Assembly: GCA_030625775.1 (NCBI GenBank)
Contig: DAOUQC010000002.1
Location: 62,001-126,000, forward strand
DNA from: Verrucomicrobiota bacterium
Lineage (GTDB): Bacteria > Verrucomicrobiota > Verrucomicrobiia > Verrucomicrobiales > DEV007
Direction: 5' to 3'
DNA length: 64,000 nucleotides
In this document: positions 44,801 to 54,600 of the stretch, piece by piece
Numbering within the stretch: the stretch's first letter is position 1
Layout: each line of letters begins with the position of its first letter
Notes under the pieces: model-generated
What the model was told of the DNA's origin: nothing
Databases searched by the model: none
The model's input: only the letters and a program-made list of their open reading frames with translations
Translations under genes and position numbers: made by a program

Positions 44801-46234
44801 TCACAGCCCCTTTAACTCTGCCAGCATCTGCAAAAGGTTTTTTACCAGAATAACGGAACTGTCTTTTTCAAAACGTGAAGTCCCCAACCAGGTTTCATAT
44901 CCTCCGAGTTTGTGCTGGTTAGGTGGCGGCAGATAGCCGTAACCGCCATTAGCCAATTCGATGGTGAATGTATGCGGAAACGGGCTCTTTTCTTTTATCT
45001 CAAGCCCTATTTCTACCAGCACCTCAAAAGGCATGGAGAGGATGGCCTGGTCACCAATCCTTACTGCCTGGATGATCACACTTTCCGTTCTTTCCTTTTC
45101 CGGGCTGGCGTAAGAGATCGTATTGCTCGCCACGGAACCGGTGCGCTTGTTGATCGCATCACGCTCTTTGCGGGTCAGCTTCATCAACTCAATCGCCTTA
45201 TCCACCTGCTCCCTGGAAGGAGTCCGGTATTTCAAAGTCACCTCACGCTGGAGGATGGCCACCTTTGGATTTTCATTATAGGTCTCGATTTTTTTTACCG
45301 CCCGCCAGGCTGCATCCGCGGTCTTGTGTGCGACAATCTGAATCTGCTCAAAGGGAGCACGCGGTGATCTTTTACGATAAAAATCAATATTGTTGATGTC
45401 CCCACTGGTGCCATTGGTCATCATTGCTACAAAATTTTCCGGTGGCTTCGAAGCCCGTAGCCGAAAGGGCATGATCCTGGCAAATTCTCCATAATAGTCG
45501 GCAGATGCCATCCCCACCACTTTCCCACCCTCTTCTGTTACCTTCGGAATGCCACCTACATAATGAAGCGAATAGTTCGCGATCAGTCCCAACGCACGAC
45601 CCCGACGAGTTCGAACGTCCACCACACACACCTCCGGATCCGTCGGACCCGCAGGTTTCAATAATCTGTCTCCTCCCGCATTGGTGCGCACCTGATCATA
45701 CCCACCCAAGGGGTTTCTATCCATCGTTCCCGGCTTCAAATACCAGCGCCGATTGTAAACTTCACTCGGCTCTTCATCGGAGGCAAATCCCACCTTCGCC
45801 GGCTCAAGAGACTCAATTGCTTTTGTCAGCGCCTCCACCAATCCCTCGCGTCGAGTTTTTTCGTAGGCTATCCGACCAGGCGAGGTATCTCCACCTTTGG
45901 GTGCAGTGTGTGTGTGCGTTCCACTGACCAGCATTTGCTCCGGCTTCCATCCTGTCTTCTTCGCCACAATCGCCTTGGCTTCATCCGTCATCTCGCGACC
46001 CACCCCAATGGCATCCATCAAGGCAATGACCACACGGCCTTCTCCATTTTCGAATGCCACCGCCCGGACATGCAGCGGATCATGCACATATTTGGATTTC
46101 CCTGAGCGCAGTTGCATCGGAAATACAGTTGGAGAAATATCAACAGCGGCAGTCCCGGCGCGAAGACCGGACTGGGCCCGAACCCCTGTGGAAACACACA
46201 GGGCCAATAACAAAATGTAGAGGGAAGTTTTCAT
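44801..46234 (-). CDS. Neutral/alkaline ceramidase-like secreted hydrolase (copy 1)
   Basis: 477 aa from the ATG at 46234. Signal peptide MKTSLYILLLALCVSTGVRA. The PF04734-type N-terminus is recognisable: GLRAGTAAVDISPTVFPM, then VVIALMDAIGVG and LVSGTHTHTAPKGGD, whose His residues are candidate zinc ligands, as in the ceramidase HxH motif. MMTNGTSGDINNIDF follows, corresponding to the catalytic Ser region. The C-terminal Ig-like domain of true ceramidases is short or absent. In this bacterial group such proteins are abundant near sulfatases and their substrate is unknown. It is a tandem duplicate of the gene at 46414. Confidence 0.85.
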   Translation of the reverse strand: MKTSLYILLLALCVSTGVRAQSGLRAGTAAVDISPTVFPMQLRSGKSKYVHDPLHVRAVAFENGEGRVVIALMDAIGVGREMTDEAKAIVAKKTGWKPEQMLVSGTHTHTAPKGGDTSPGRIAYEKTRREGLVEALTKAIESLEPAKVGFASDEEPSEVYNRRWYLKPGTMDRNPLGGYDQVRTNAGGDRLLKPAGPTDPEVCVVDVRTRRGRALGLIANYSLHYVGGIPKVTEEGGKVVGMASADYYGEFARIMPFRLRASKPPENFVAMMTNGTSGDINNIDFYRKRSPRAPFEQIQIVAHKTADAAWRAVKKIETYNENPKVAILQREVTLKYRTPSREQVDKAIELMKLTRKERDAINKRTGSVASNTISYASPEKERTESVIIQAVRIGDQAILSMPFEVLVEIGLEIKEKSPFPHTFTIELANGGYGYLPPPNQHKLGGYETWLGTSRFEKDSSVILVKNLLQMLAELKGL

Positions 46235-46258
46235 TGTTGAGTAGTCTCTAATGGTCGC

Positions 46259-46279
46259 TGAAATACGCAAGCATAATAG
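46259..46279 (-). promoter_or_regulatory. 21-bp upstream element of ceramidase-like copy 1
   Basis: On the minus strand this reads CTATTATGCTTGCGTATTTC followed by A. The same 21 bp occurs at 47869-47889 at exactly the same distance (25 bp) from the start codon of copy 2. Conservation while the surrounding bases differ suggests a shared promoter or 5'-leader element (CTATTAT may be the -10). Confidence 0.5.
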
Positions 46280-46413
46280 GCACAGCGTTATTTCAACTTA
46301 ATCGCCCAGAGTGTAAATACTTTAATGCTGGGGTTGTTGACAGGCAAGGCAGTTAGGCCGACGACCAGATTCGTCATCAAGTGGTTTTCGGACATGATTC
46401 CACAAACATAAAA

Positions 46414-47844
46414 TCACTGCGCTTTCAATTCCGCCAGCATCTCTAACAGATTCCTAACTAAAATGACCGAGGCATCCTCTTCAAAACGCGAAGTTCCCAA
46501 CCAGGTTTCATATCCCCCGAGTTTGTGCTGCTTCGGCGGCGGCAGATACCCGTAGCTACCATTGGCTAACTCGATAGTAAAAGTGTGAGGAAACGGACTT
46601 TTCTCTTTTATCTCAAGCCCGATTTCTACCAATACCTCAAAGGGCATGGATACTATGGCTTGGTCCCCAATGCGGATCGCTTGTATAATTACGTTTTCTG
46701 TTTTTTCTTTTTCCGGACCAGAGTAGACAATTGTATGGTTTGCCACTGAACTGGTGCGCTTGTTGATCGCATCACGCTCTTCGCGCGTCAGCTTCATCAA
46801 CTCAATCGCCTTGTCCAGCTGTGACTTGGAAGGAATCCGGTAATTCAAAGCCAATTCACGCTGAAGGATGCCCACCTTCGGATCTGCGTCATAAGTGTCG
46901 ATTTTTTTCACTGCACGCAAAGCCGCATCCGCAGTCTTGCTTGCCACGATTCGAACCTGTTCAAAAGGCGCCCGGGGCGGTCGTTTACCAAAAAAATCAT
47001 AGTTATTGATATCTCCACTGGTTCCGTTGGTCATCATCGCCACAAACTTTTTCGACCGCTTCGAGCCTCCATATCGGAAGGGCATAATTCGGGCAAACTC
47101 TCCGTAGTAATCGGCAGAAGCCATGCCCACAGCTCTTCCCTTGTCTCCCTTCACCTTTGGAATACCGCCCACATAGTGCAGTGAGTAGTTGGCAATCAGT
47201 CCGAGGGCATAGCCGCGACGAGTGCGAACATCCACCACACACACTTCTGGATCCGTGGGTCCCGCAGGTTTCAAAAGATTGTGCCCTGTATTCGTACGCA
47301 CCTTGTCATACCCGCCCAAAGGGTTTCGATCCATGGTGCCGGGCTTCAAAAACCAGCGCCGATTGTAAACTTCACCCGGTTCTTCATCGGAAGCAAAACC
47401 CACCTTGGCCGGCTCAAGTGATTCGATCGCTACAGTAAGTGCTTTCACCAAACCTTCCATGCGAGTCTTTTTGTAGGCAATTCGTTCCGGCGAGCTGTCG
47501 TCCCCCTTAGGCGCGGTGTGCGTGTGTGTTCCGCTGACCAACATTTGCTCAACTTTCCAACCGGTCTTCTTTGCCGCAATCGCCTTGGCTTCATCCGCCA
47601 CTTCTCGGCTGACGCCTATGGCATCCATCAATGCGATGACAGCACGACCCGCTCCATTTTCAAATGCGACCGCCCGCACATGCAAGGGATCATGTACATA
47701 TTTGGACTTCCCTGAACGCAAATGCATTGGAAAAACAGTTGGAGAAATATCAACAGCGGCGGTTCCGGCGCGAAGGCCTGATTGAGCCCTAATCCCCGTG
47801 GAAACACACAGGGCCAATAACAATATGTAGAAGGATGTTTTCAT
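46414..47844 (-). CDS. Neutral/alkaline ceramidase-like secreted hydrolase (copy 2)
   Basis: 476 aa from the ATG at 47844; signal peptide MKTSFYILLLALCVSTGIRA. The sequence follows copy 1 closely over its whole length: GLRAGTAAVDISPTVFPM, LMDAIGVSREVADEAKAI, LVSGTHTHTAPKGDD, MMTNGTSGDINNYDFF and the C-terminal GGYETWLGTSRFEEDASVIL. All candidate metal and Ser residues are kept, so both copies appear functional. Differences cluster in surface-like Lys/Glu stretches and in the KRSKKF segment (copy 1: KPPENF). It is upstream of copy 1 in the direction of transcription, with a 179-bp gap that includes copy 1's own upstream element, so each may be transcribed separately. Confidence 0.85.
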   Translation of the reverse strand: MKTSFYILLLALCVSTGIRAQSGLRAGTAAVDISPTVFPMHLRSGKSKYVHDPLHVRAVAFENGAGRAVIALMDAIGVSREVADEAKAIAAKKTGWKVEQMLVSGTHTHTAPKGDDSSPERIAYKKTRMEGLVKALTVAIESLEPAKVGFASDEEPGEVYNRRWFLKPGTMDRNPLGGYDKVRTNTGHNLLKPAGPTDPEVCVVDVRTRRGYALGLIANYSLHYVGGIPKVKGDKGRAVGMASADYYGEFARIMPFRYGGSKRSKKFVAMMTNGTSGDINNYDFFGKRPPRAPFEQVRIVASKTADAALRAVKKIDTYDADPKVGILQRELALNYRIPSKSQLDKAIELMKLTREERDAINKRTSSVANHTIVYSGPEKEKTENVIIQAIRIGDQAIVSMPFEVLVEIGLEIKEKSPFPHTFTIELANGSYGYLPPPKQHKLGGYETWLGTSRFEEDASVILVRNLLEMLAELKAQ

Positions 47845-47868
47845 CGCTGAATAGTTTCTAAGCCACGA

Positions 47869-47889
47869 TGAAATACGCAAGCATAATAG
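47869..47889 (-). promoter_or_regulatory. 21-bp upstream element of ceramidase-like copy 2
   Basis: Identical to the element at 46259-46279 and at the same distance from the start codon. It overlaps the short gap to the EamA gene, whose stop is at 47899. Confidence 0.5.
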
Positions 47890-47898
47890 ATAGGGTGT

Positions 47899-48831
47899 TC
47901 ACGGCCTCGTGCCCAAAGATGTAGGCACCGTTTTCCGGTCAAGGTAATTCACATACACTAAAGAACCCAATATCAGCACCGCTCCTATATAAATCCCCAT
48001 GCCAGGTTTTTCATTGGGGATCAGCAGTGACGACAGAATGATTCCCGCCAGTGGGATCAGAAAACGATAACCCGCCAGAATGTTTACCGAAAATTCCCTG
48101 GCCAGACGATTCCAGAGCACAAAAGCCGCGGCGGAAACAAAAGCGAGGTAAAGTATCATCCCCGCAACTTGAGGTTTCAACAAAATACCAAGTTGCGGCC
48201 ATGCACTACTCCCCACGACAGTGAACACAACACCTCCCAGAAACAGCGAAAAGGCGGTGGCTGTCGTACTATCCAGAGTTCGGTGCAGTGACTTCAGGAT
48301 GATGAGACCAAGCGCACCGCTGAAGCTGGCCACCAGAAAACTAAGTGCCCCCAGCATTGGAGAACCACTCCCTATTCCCGGTTTGTAGACGGCCGCCGAA
48401 ATTCCAAGCGCACAGATGATCAGCACCACCCAGTGACGGGTATCAGGTTTTGGTGTTTTTAAAATCAAGGGAGCAAGCAGGATCCACCAAAAGCTTCCCG
48501 TGGAAACCATCAGGGATCCCAGCACCCCGCTTGAAAGTGACAAGCCCATGTAAAAAAATACATACTGGGCAAAGGTCTGAGTCAAAGCCAGCGCCGCCAG
48601 CAATCGGAGGTCCGCTTCTTTCAACTGAGCAATAATACCTTCCCGGCGGGCAAAAGGCATGATCATCAGCCCCGCAATCATAAAGCGGATCCCTGCAAAC
48701 AGCATTCGTCCATCCCATTCCCGGCTTTCCGGCCAAGTGCTGTAAACGAATTTGATCCCTGGAAACGCCGTGCCCCATAGAATAGCACAGATCATCACGT
48801 AAACGGGCAGCAGCCGGGCCTGTATTTTCAT
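47899..48831 (-). CDS. EamA/DMT-family transporter
   Basis: 310 aa with about ten membrane helices in two repeats of five. The first EamA unit starts VYVMICAILWGTAFPGIKFV and includes AGIRFMIAGLMIMPFARREG and GLSLSSGVLGSLMVSTGSFW. The second includes LGALSFLVASFSGALGLIIL and LAFVSAAAFVLWNRLAREF, ending in GIYIGAVLILGSLVYVNYLD. The family exports or imports small metabolites (amino acids, nucleotides, sugars); the substrate here is unknown. It is just upstream of, and on the same strand as, the two ceramidase-like genes (54 bp). Confidence 0.9.
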   Translation of the reverse strand: MKIQARLLPVYVMICAILWGTAFPGIKFVYSTWPESREWDGRMLFAGIRFMIAGLMIMPFARREGIIAQLKEADLRLLAALALTQTFAQYVFFYMGLSLSSGVLGSLMVSTGSFWWILLAPLILKTPKPDTRHWVVLIICALGISAAVYKPGIGSGSPMLGALSFLVASFSGALGLIILKSLHRTLDSTTATAFSLFLGGVVFTVVGSSAWPQLGILLKPQVAGMILYLAFVSAAAFVLWNRLAREFSVNILAGYRFLIPLAGIILSSLLIPNEKPGMGIYIGAVLILGSLVYVNYLDRKTVPTSLGTRP

Positions 48832-48984
48832 GCGGTCACAGTAAAGAAGAGAAAAGCCGGAAAGTCCAGTTGGATGATTTTTGTCACAGAAAAAGAGAAA
48901 AAAAGAAGCACTATGGTATAAAATCCTGACTCTAGTGAAACTTAAGGAGCCCTCAGATCACTTATGATTACCGGCTTCCGAAAG

Positions 48985-49252
48985 TCTGTAGCTTTGCGGG
49001 GTCAATATCAAAAGACGGCTGGCTGCTGGTCGCCACTGCAATGGGGCTCACGTTTGTGATCAACCAGAACGCGTCCACCTCATCATCCCCTCTCCTCCGG
49101 GCGTTCGCTATCCTGCCACTGTCACTTCCGGCGGACCTAACTGGAAAACCATTTACGCCACCTGCGGCGACAAGGTTTACAAGCGGAAAACACAGATGAC
49201 TGGAGCGATTCCATGGAAATCTGCTGTCAAATCCCCAAAACCAAGGCTTTAA
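48985..49252 (+). pseudogene. SMP-30/gluconolactonase C-terminal remnant with frameshift
   Basis: The 464-bp gap 48832-49295 has no intact gene. One frame reads SFAGSISKDGWLLVATAMG up to about 49050. A second frame then continues with CDQPERVHLIIPSPPG, GGPNWKTIYATCGDKVYKRK and ends at TAA 49250-49252. Together these match the C-terminal blades of SMP-30/gluconolactonase lactonases ('GWL.VAT..G...CDQ..R...I..P', 'FGGP....Y.TCGDKVYRRK'). Restoring one T in the CGTTT run near 49051-49055 joins the two frames. The N-terminal two-thirds is missing. 48832-48984 shows nothing recognisable. Confidence 0.65.
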
Positions 49253-49295
49253 TAACTTTATCCAAAAATTTGCAGGCCCGAAAAGTTACCTATAG

Positions 49296-49610
49296 ATGAA
49301 AAAAACATTCAAACTAACGCACCCCAAAATCAAAGTTGCCCGCCTGTTCGATGCGGTTAGAAGAGACGTTAAAAAATACATCAAACGAGAGCGCAATAAA
49401 GATTTGCCGGAAGGAGACGATTTCTGGGATTTTGACTGTAAATTCGGTCCGACAGTTGAAGAGGCGGAGGTGATCCATGTGGCTGAAATAGGCAAATGCA
49501 TCAGTACTGCTGAGCAGCAGCAACTGGAGTCATTTTATGTGGAGATCCTCGCCAAGCCTGCCCGTAGGACAAAGAAGCCTAAACTCTCTCCAAAAGGCAC
49601 CGCAGACTAA
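49296..49610 (+). CDS. DUF6172 family small protein
   Basis: 104 aa, cytoplasmic, strongly basic at both ends. The sequence KKTFKLTHPKIKVARLFDAV, then VKKYIKRERNKDLPEGDDFW, DFDCKFGPTVEEAE and HVAEIGKCI with LESFYVEILAKPARRTKKPK, is characteristic of DUF6172, found in many Gram-negatives as a single-copy small protein. The function is unknown; the basic KRER and KPKLSPK segments could contact nucleic acid. It is isolated, following the SMP-30 remnant by 43 bp. Confidence 0.75.
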   Translation: MKKTFKLTHPKIKVARLFDAVRRDVKKYIKRERNKDLPEGDDFWDFDCKFGPTVEEAEVIHVAEIGKCISTAEQQQLESFYVEILAKPARRTKKPKLSPKGTAD

Positions 49611-49768
49611 ACAAGCAGCCACCCTCGATTCGGCAAATTTGTCTTTGCCAATCTATATATCTAGTTGACGATTTGTCTTTACGTCTGCTTTTTTACACTT
49701 ACCCTGTGCCAACAGGCGGGGAAGTCCCAACACCTCGAAACTCAATACCAAATCGAAAGAAGCGAATC

Positions 49769-50242
49769 ATGAAAATTACAGCTGTCCTATCCACAATCAG
49801 CATTCTAGTTGTCTCAACCCTTCTCCTATCATGTGGCAAAGATAATGGTGACTCCCAGCCCCATGACCCTGACAGCCACTCGACCCACTCAGACTCGATT
49901 ACCATAGAAGACAGCCTTGACGGACTTAGCCTAAACAAGGGGGGGAAATGGAAAATGGATGATCACACCCGGTCTATGTTTGCCAAGATGGCCTCTTCCT
50001 TTTTAAACTCCGATTACGCAGACTTGGAAGAAGCCGATTTGAAAAAGGCAGGGGCTGGCCTTCAAGTTAATATCAATGAATTGATTCAAGGTTGCTCCAT
50101 GGAGGGAGATGCTCACGACCAATTGCATGCTTATCTCAATGGCTACATTCCAGCAGTCACCGATCTTTCGGAGTCGGGTCAGATGAAAGACGCTAGGGAA
50201 GTCGCGCGTTATTTGAAAAAATACAGTGACTACTTTGAGTAG
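49769..50242 (+). CDS. Hypothetical lipoprotein
   Basis: 157 aa from the ATG at 49769; the frame is open from 49673, but those codons do not look coding. Lipoprotein signal MKITAVLSTISILVVSTLLLSC, with the lipobox LLLSC. A His/Ser/Asp-rich linker (DSQPHDPDSHSTHSDS) follows; it could bind metal, which is not shown. The helical C-terminal part starts LSLNKGGKWKMDDHTRSMF and continues with FAKMASSFLNSDYADLEEAD. Envelope-anchored, function unknown. It is convergent with the DUF1501 gene, stops 3 bp apart. Confidence 0.7.
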   Translation: MKITAVLSTISILVVSTLLLSCGKDNGDSQPHDPDSHSTHSDSITIEDSLDGLSLNKGGKWKMDDHTRSMFAKMASSFLNSDYADLEEADLKKAGAGLQVNINELIQGCSMEGDAHDQLHAYLNGYIPAVTDLSESGQMKDAREVARYLKKYSDYFE

Positions 50243-50245
50243 AAC

Positions 50246-51676
50246 TCACGCGATAATCTGCTCAATCGGCTCACCGAAATCCATGTCAATTCGCTTCTGC
50301 CCGGGAACCTCGAGCTTTCGTGCATCCAAGCCCAATTGTTTCATGATGGTCGCGTGTACATCTGTGACATAATGCGGGTGTTCGGTGGCGTGGAAACCAA
50401 GTTCATCGGTAGCTCCATGCACCACGCCACCTTTGATTCCGCCACCTGCCATCCACACGCTGAAGCCAAAAGGGTGATGATCGCGGCCATCGGAACCCTG
50501 TGACCCGGGTGTGCGTCCGAATTCAGTCGCAAACACCACAATGGTTTCATCGAGCAAACCTCGTTGTTTCAAATCCTTGATCAGACCCGCCACCGGGCGA
50601 TCCACCTGCATGGCGTTCACTGCGTGTTTTTCCTTCATCTTCGAATGCTGATCCCAGGCTCCGGCAGCTCCCGTGCCATGCATAATTTGAATGAAGCGCG
50701 TACCTTTTTCAACAAAGCGACGCGCAGCCAGCAACTGCTCACCGAAGGGTTTGGTTTCTTTCTGGTCGAGACCGTAAAGTTTTTTGGTCGACTCGGACTC
50801 CCCCTTGAAATCAATGATCTCCGGTACAGCACTCTGCATGCGATAAGCGAGTTCGTAGGATTTGATTCGTGCTTCCAGCACCGGATCGTGCGGAAATTTT
50901 TCAGCGGTCAGGCGATTGAGCTGATTGGATAATCCAAAACCAAGGCGCTGTTCTGCCGCAGTGACATTGCCCTCAGGCTTGGCAAAATCCAGCGGGTTGT
51001 TGGGATCTACTTTCAAAGCAACCGCATCGTGAGCCGGCCCAAGATAATGGCCGTCACGTTTGTCAAAGTAGCGCGGCCCCATCATGATGAACTGAGGTAA
51101 GTCATCGTTGAGTGATCCCAATCCGTAATGAATCCACGCACCAATAGTGGGAACCCGAGGATCAAGCATGTGACGTCCCGAGAAAAACTGCACCTGGGCT
51201 CCATGATTGTTATCAGTCGTCCACATCGAACGAATGATCGAAATATCATCGGCACAGGATCCAATATGCGGAAACCAATCACTGATCCTGGCTCCACTCT
51301 GACCGTATCTTTTGGACCCCACCTGCAGCGGATAAATTTTAGTGCGTTGTTTGCCATTGGCGTCATTGACCACCACGACGCGCAGGTCTTTAAACTTTTC
51401 AGGATTGAGAACATCAGCGTGGGGCGTTTCCTCGATGGTTTTGCCCTCGTATTTAGTCAAGGCAGGCTTCGGGTCAAAGCTCTCCATATGGCTAAGGCCA
51501 CCGCGCATGAACAGGAAAATCACGCTCTTTGCTTTTGGCGAAGAATAGGGTAGGCCGGAGGGATTAGTAAGCTCCTCACCCCGAAGCAAATTCTGGAGAG
51601 CAAGGCTACCAAAACCATATCCTCCATATTGAAGGAACTGGCGACGAGCGAGGGCGGTTTTGATATCGGGATTCAT
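50246..51676 (-). CDS. DUF1501 protein (copy 2)
   Basis: 476 aa. N-terminal [20 protein letters not shown] is a twin-arginine-like export signal. Blocks: [80 protein letters not shown] and [20 protein letters not shown]. It differs from copy 1 in keeping the arginine-rich GRTPGSQG and the His pair of DHHPFGFS. It is 18 bp after the PSD1 protein on the same strand, so it is the second gene of a pair. Function unknown. Confidence 0.92.
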   Translation of the reverse strand: MNPDIKTALARRQFLQYGGYGFGSLALQNLLRGEELTNPSGLPYSSPKAKSVIFLFMRGGLSHMESFDPKPALTKYEGKTIEETPHADVLNPEKFKDLRVVVVNDANGKQRTKIYPLQVGSKRYGQSGARISDWFPHIGSCADDISIIRSMWTTDNNHGAQVQFFSGRHMLDPRVPTIGAWIHYGLGSLNDDLPQFIMMGPRYFDKRDGHYLGPAHDAVALKVDPNNPLDFAKPEGNVTAAEQRLGFGLSNQLNRLTAEKFPHDPVLEARIKSYELAYRMQSAVPEIIDFKGESESTKKLYGLDQKETKPFGEQLLAARRFVEKGTRFIQIMHGTGAAGAWDQHSKMKEKHAVNAMQVDRPVAGLIKDLKQRGLLDETIVVFATEFGRTPGSQGSDGRDHHPFGFSVWMAGGGIKGGVVHGATDELGFHATEHPHYVTDVHATIMKQLGLDARKLEVPGQKRIDMDFGEPIEQIIA

Positions 51677-51694
51677 GGCTTGGGGGAGCTGGGT

Positions 51695-54600
51695 TCAGCG
51701 GATATTGATAAAATCATTGTGATTAAAGAGAGCGTGAACCAGTCGGGTCCGAGCCGGGCCTTTTGGTGAAACCTCTTCGAGTCGGACTAAAAAAGTCTTG
51801 CACGCATCGAGTTCCGCTGCACTTGGTTTCCGGCAGAGAACGAGCTCAAAAGCCTGGGCTGCAAATTTGTCATCACTCTTTTCAGCCTTCAACGAAGCCG
51901 CTACTTGTGCACTCGAATCGATCGAAATCTTACTGTTGAAAAGCGCCAGGGCCTGCTGCGGAACAATACTTTCGCTGCGGCGATAACAAACGAGGGCATC
52001 GGCGTCATCAAACATGGAAAGCAGTTTCACCTGTTGCTTGGGTGAGCGCGAGAAATACAGGCTGCGGCGAAGAACACTCGGATTGGATTTAACGGACGGC
52101 CCTCCCTGCTTCGGATCCAGAGTGCCCGCCAGATTGAGCAAGCTGTCACGAATGACTTCCGATTCCATACGATGTGAGTTCATGCGCCAGTAGAAGTGAT
52201 TGTTCGAATCTTTTGCCAAAGTTGCGGGATCGGCATTCAAATTAGACGAAGTCCGGCGCCAGGCTTTTGAGGTCACAATCAACTCATGCAGGTGCTTCAT
52301 GCTCCAGCCAGACTCGATCAATTCGGCAGCAAGGTAATCCAGTAACTCCGCATGTTCCGGGCGCGGTGCTCGCAAACCAAAGTCATCAACACTTTCCACC
52401 AGTGGTTCACCAAAATGCCTCAGCCAGATATGATTGACTGCCACACGCGCAGTGAGCGGATTCTGCCGGGAGATCATCCACTGGGCGAGAGCCAGTCGGC
52501 GCCCCGTACTCGTTTTTGCATAGGTGGCCGCGTACTGAGGCTCTTTATGCTCCGGTGTTTCGAGGGCTTTGTAACTGCCACGAAGCGATTTGTATTTTGC
52601 ATCGCTTTTCTTGAGCTTCGCCTCCGCAGTTTTCAGGGTCTTTTCAGCGGCCTTCAGTTTACCCGCCTCTGCGGTGAGGACTCCCACCCGGGCGAGTTCA
52701 ACCACATGCTCGCGTTCCAGTCGGGCGCTGACGGCCGGATCCCCTTTGCCCTTGCCAAGCAAAGTCGCGTTATCGGCGGCGATTTTTGCTTCAAGTGATC
52801 GCAAACCAATTTGAGCCTCCTTCACCCGGGCTTCTGTTAGTTTCAAAGCCTCAGCCGGATCCACCGACTTGGATTTCTGAGCCGGTGTACCTGACTTCAT
52901 CAGTTCAATATCCTTGGACAAAGCTTGAACCTCTATCGAGTCAAAGTCGGCAGTTGCATCGAAGGCAAACAACTCAATACGCCCATTCGGATTCCGATTC
53001 GGCAGATTGTAAGCGATCAGGAATTTATCGTTCAGCAACACATTGATGAGATTCCCACGCACCTGAACGCGCAGTTTGTAATCCTCATTCACTTTGACCG
53101 GATAGGCAGCTCTGGCATTCGGGTAAGTGGTCTTGCTGTCATGAGTATGGGAAACCTGTACTTTAGGGCCTTTATCATAAGCACTGGCATAAACGGTGTG
53201 TGAATTTTTACCGTTATCGGTCACGTCAAAACGAATGCCCACGGATTTGTAAGTCGTTCCTCCGGTTGTCCGAAAATCGAGAGCAAGATCAAAGTCGGCT
53301 GGGTGTGAATTTTTGGAACGGGCAAACTGCTTGTCCCGGGATGGCATCGTCTGAATCAAGATACCTCCGTTGTAACTCCATCCGCTTCCGACGATATCCC
53401 AGAGCTTCGGATTTGCGCGGTCGAAACTATCTTTGATAACAGTTCCGGAGTTATTTTCACCCTGGGATACAGACTCAGGGTTTTTTTGCGAAGCAACAGC
53501 CAGCCTGGCTTTCTCCAGAGCTTTTTGTGCTCGGTCAAGTTTCAGCCTGGCTGCTGAGAGTTGATCCTCCTGCACGTAAGCTCGGGCACCGGGCGCCCAG
53601 GCATAGGCCGGAAGTTCTACCTCTTTTGCTTTCGGAGCATAACTGGCAAAAATAGCCGGCACACCAGCTGTAACTTTTTTACTGGCATCCGGAGTCGTCG
53701 GATTACCGCGAATATGAAATTGGGTCTTTGCGTCGGGGTGGTCATCGAAGGCTCGCGGCAATCCGTCTTTTTCGAAATCAGTTACCCCGGCTATGGGATC
53801 GAGGCGTATTTGATGCGGTTCGAAAATGGCACGCATATTATAATAGTCCGTCTGCTCGATCGGATCGTATTTGTGGTCGTGACACTTCACACAATTCATC
53901 GTCAGTCCGAGGAAAGCCTTGCTGGTATGTTCAAGCGTGCTGTCGAGCCAGGTCGTGCGATTGAATAGATAATAATTGCGTGCAAGAAAACCGGTGCCGG
54001 CGACCACCTCAGGATTCTCGGGCTCGAGCTCATCCCCCGCAAGCATCTCGAGAATCATCTGATCATAACCCTTGTCTTTATTGACCGAGTTGACGATCCA
54101 ATCGCGCCAATGCCAGATATGCTTCTGACTATTGCGAACCTGTTTGCCGAGACCATACCAGTCGGAATAGCGCCAGATGTCCATCCAGTGTCGCGCCCAG
54201 CGTTCTCCGTATTGAGGGCTGGCCAGTAAGTCCTGAACCATCGATTCAAACGGGACGTCGCTGGCAAGTTGTTTCCTGGTCGGCGCCAGCCCGATCAAAT
54301 CTAGGTACAGGCGGCGAACGAGCAAGGATCGCTCGGCTTCCGGCTGAGCTTTCAAACCCAGCTCTTGCTGTTTTGCTGCCAGGAAAGCATCAATCGGATT
54401 GGCCTCCTTCACGCCCTCCGGAAGAGAGGGTCGCTCTATTTTTTGGAATGACCAATGATTGGCGGGATCATCCGCCGGCTTTTCATCAACTGGCACAGGC
54501 ATTCCGTCGGTAATCCATTCACGAATTGCGTCGATCTCTTCCGCGTGAAGCGCCGGGCCTTCCTGTGGCATTCTTTCTTCGAGGTCGGAAGCCGTCAGGC

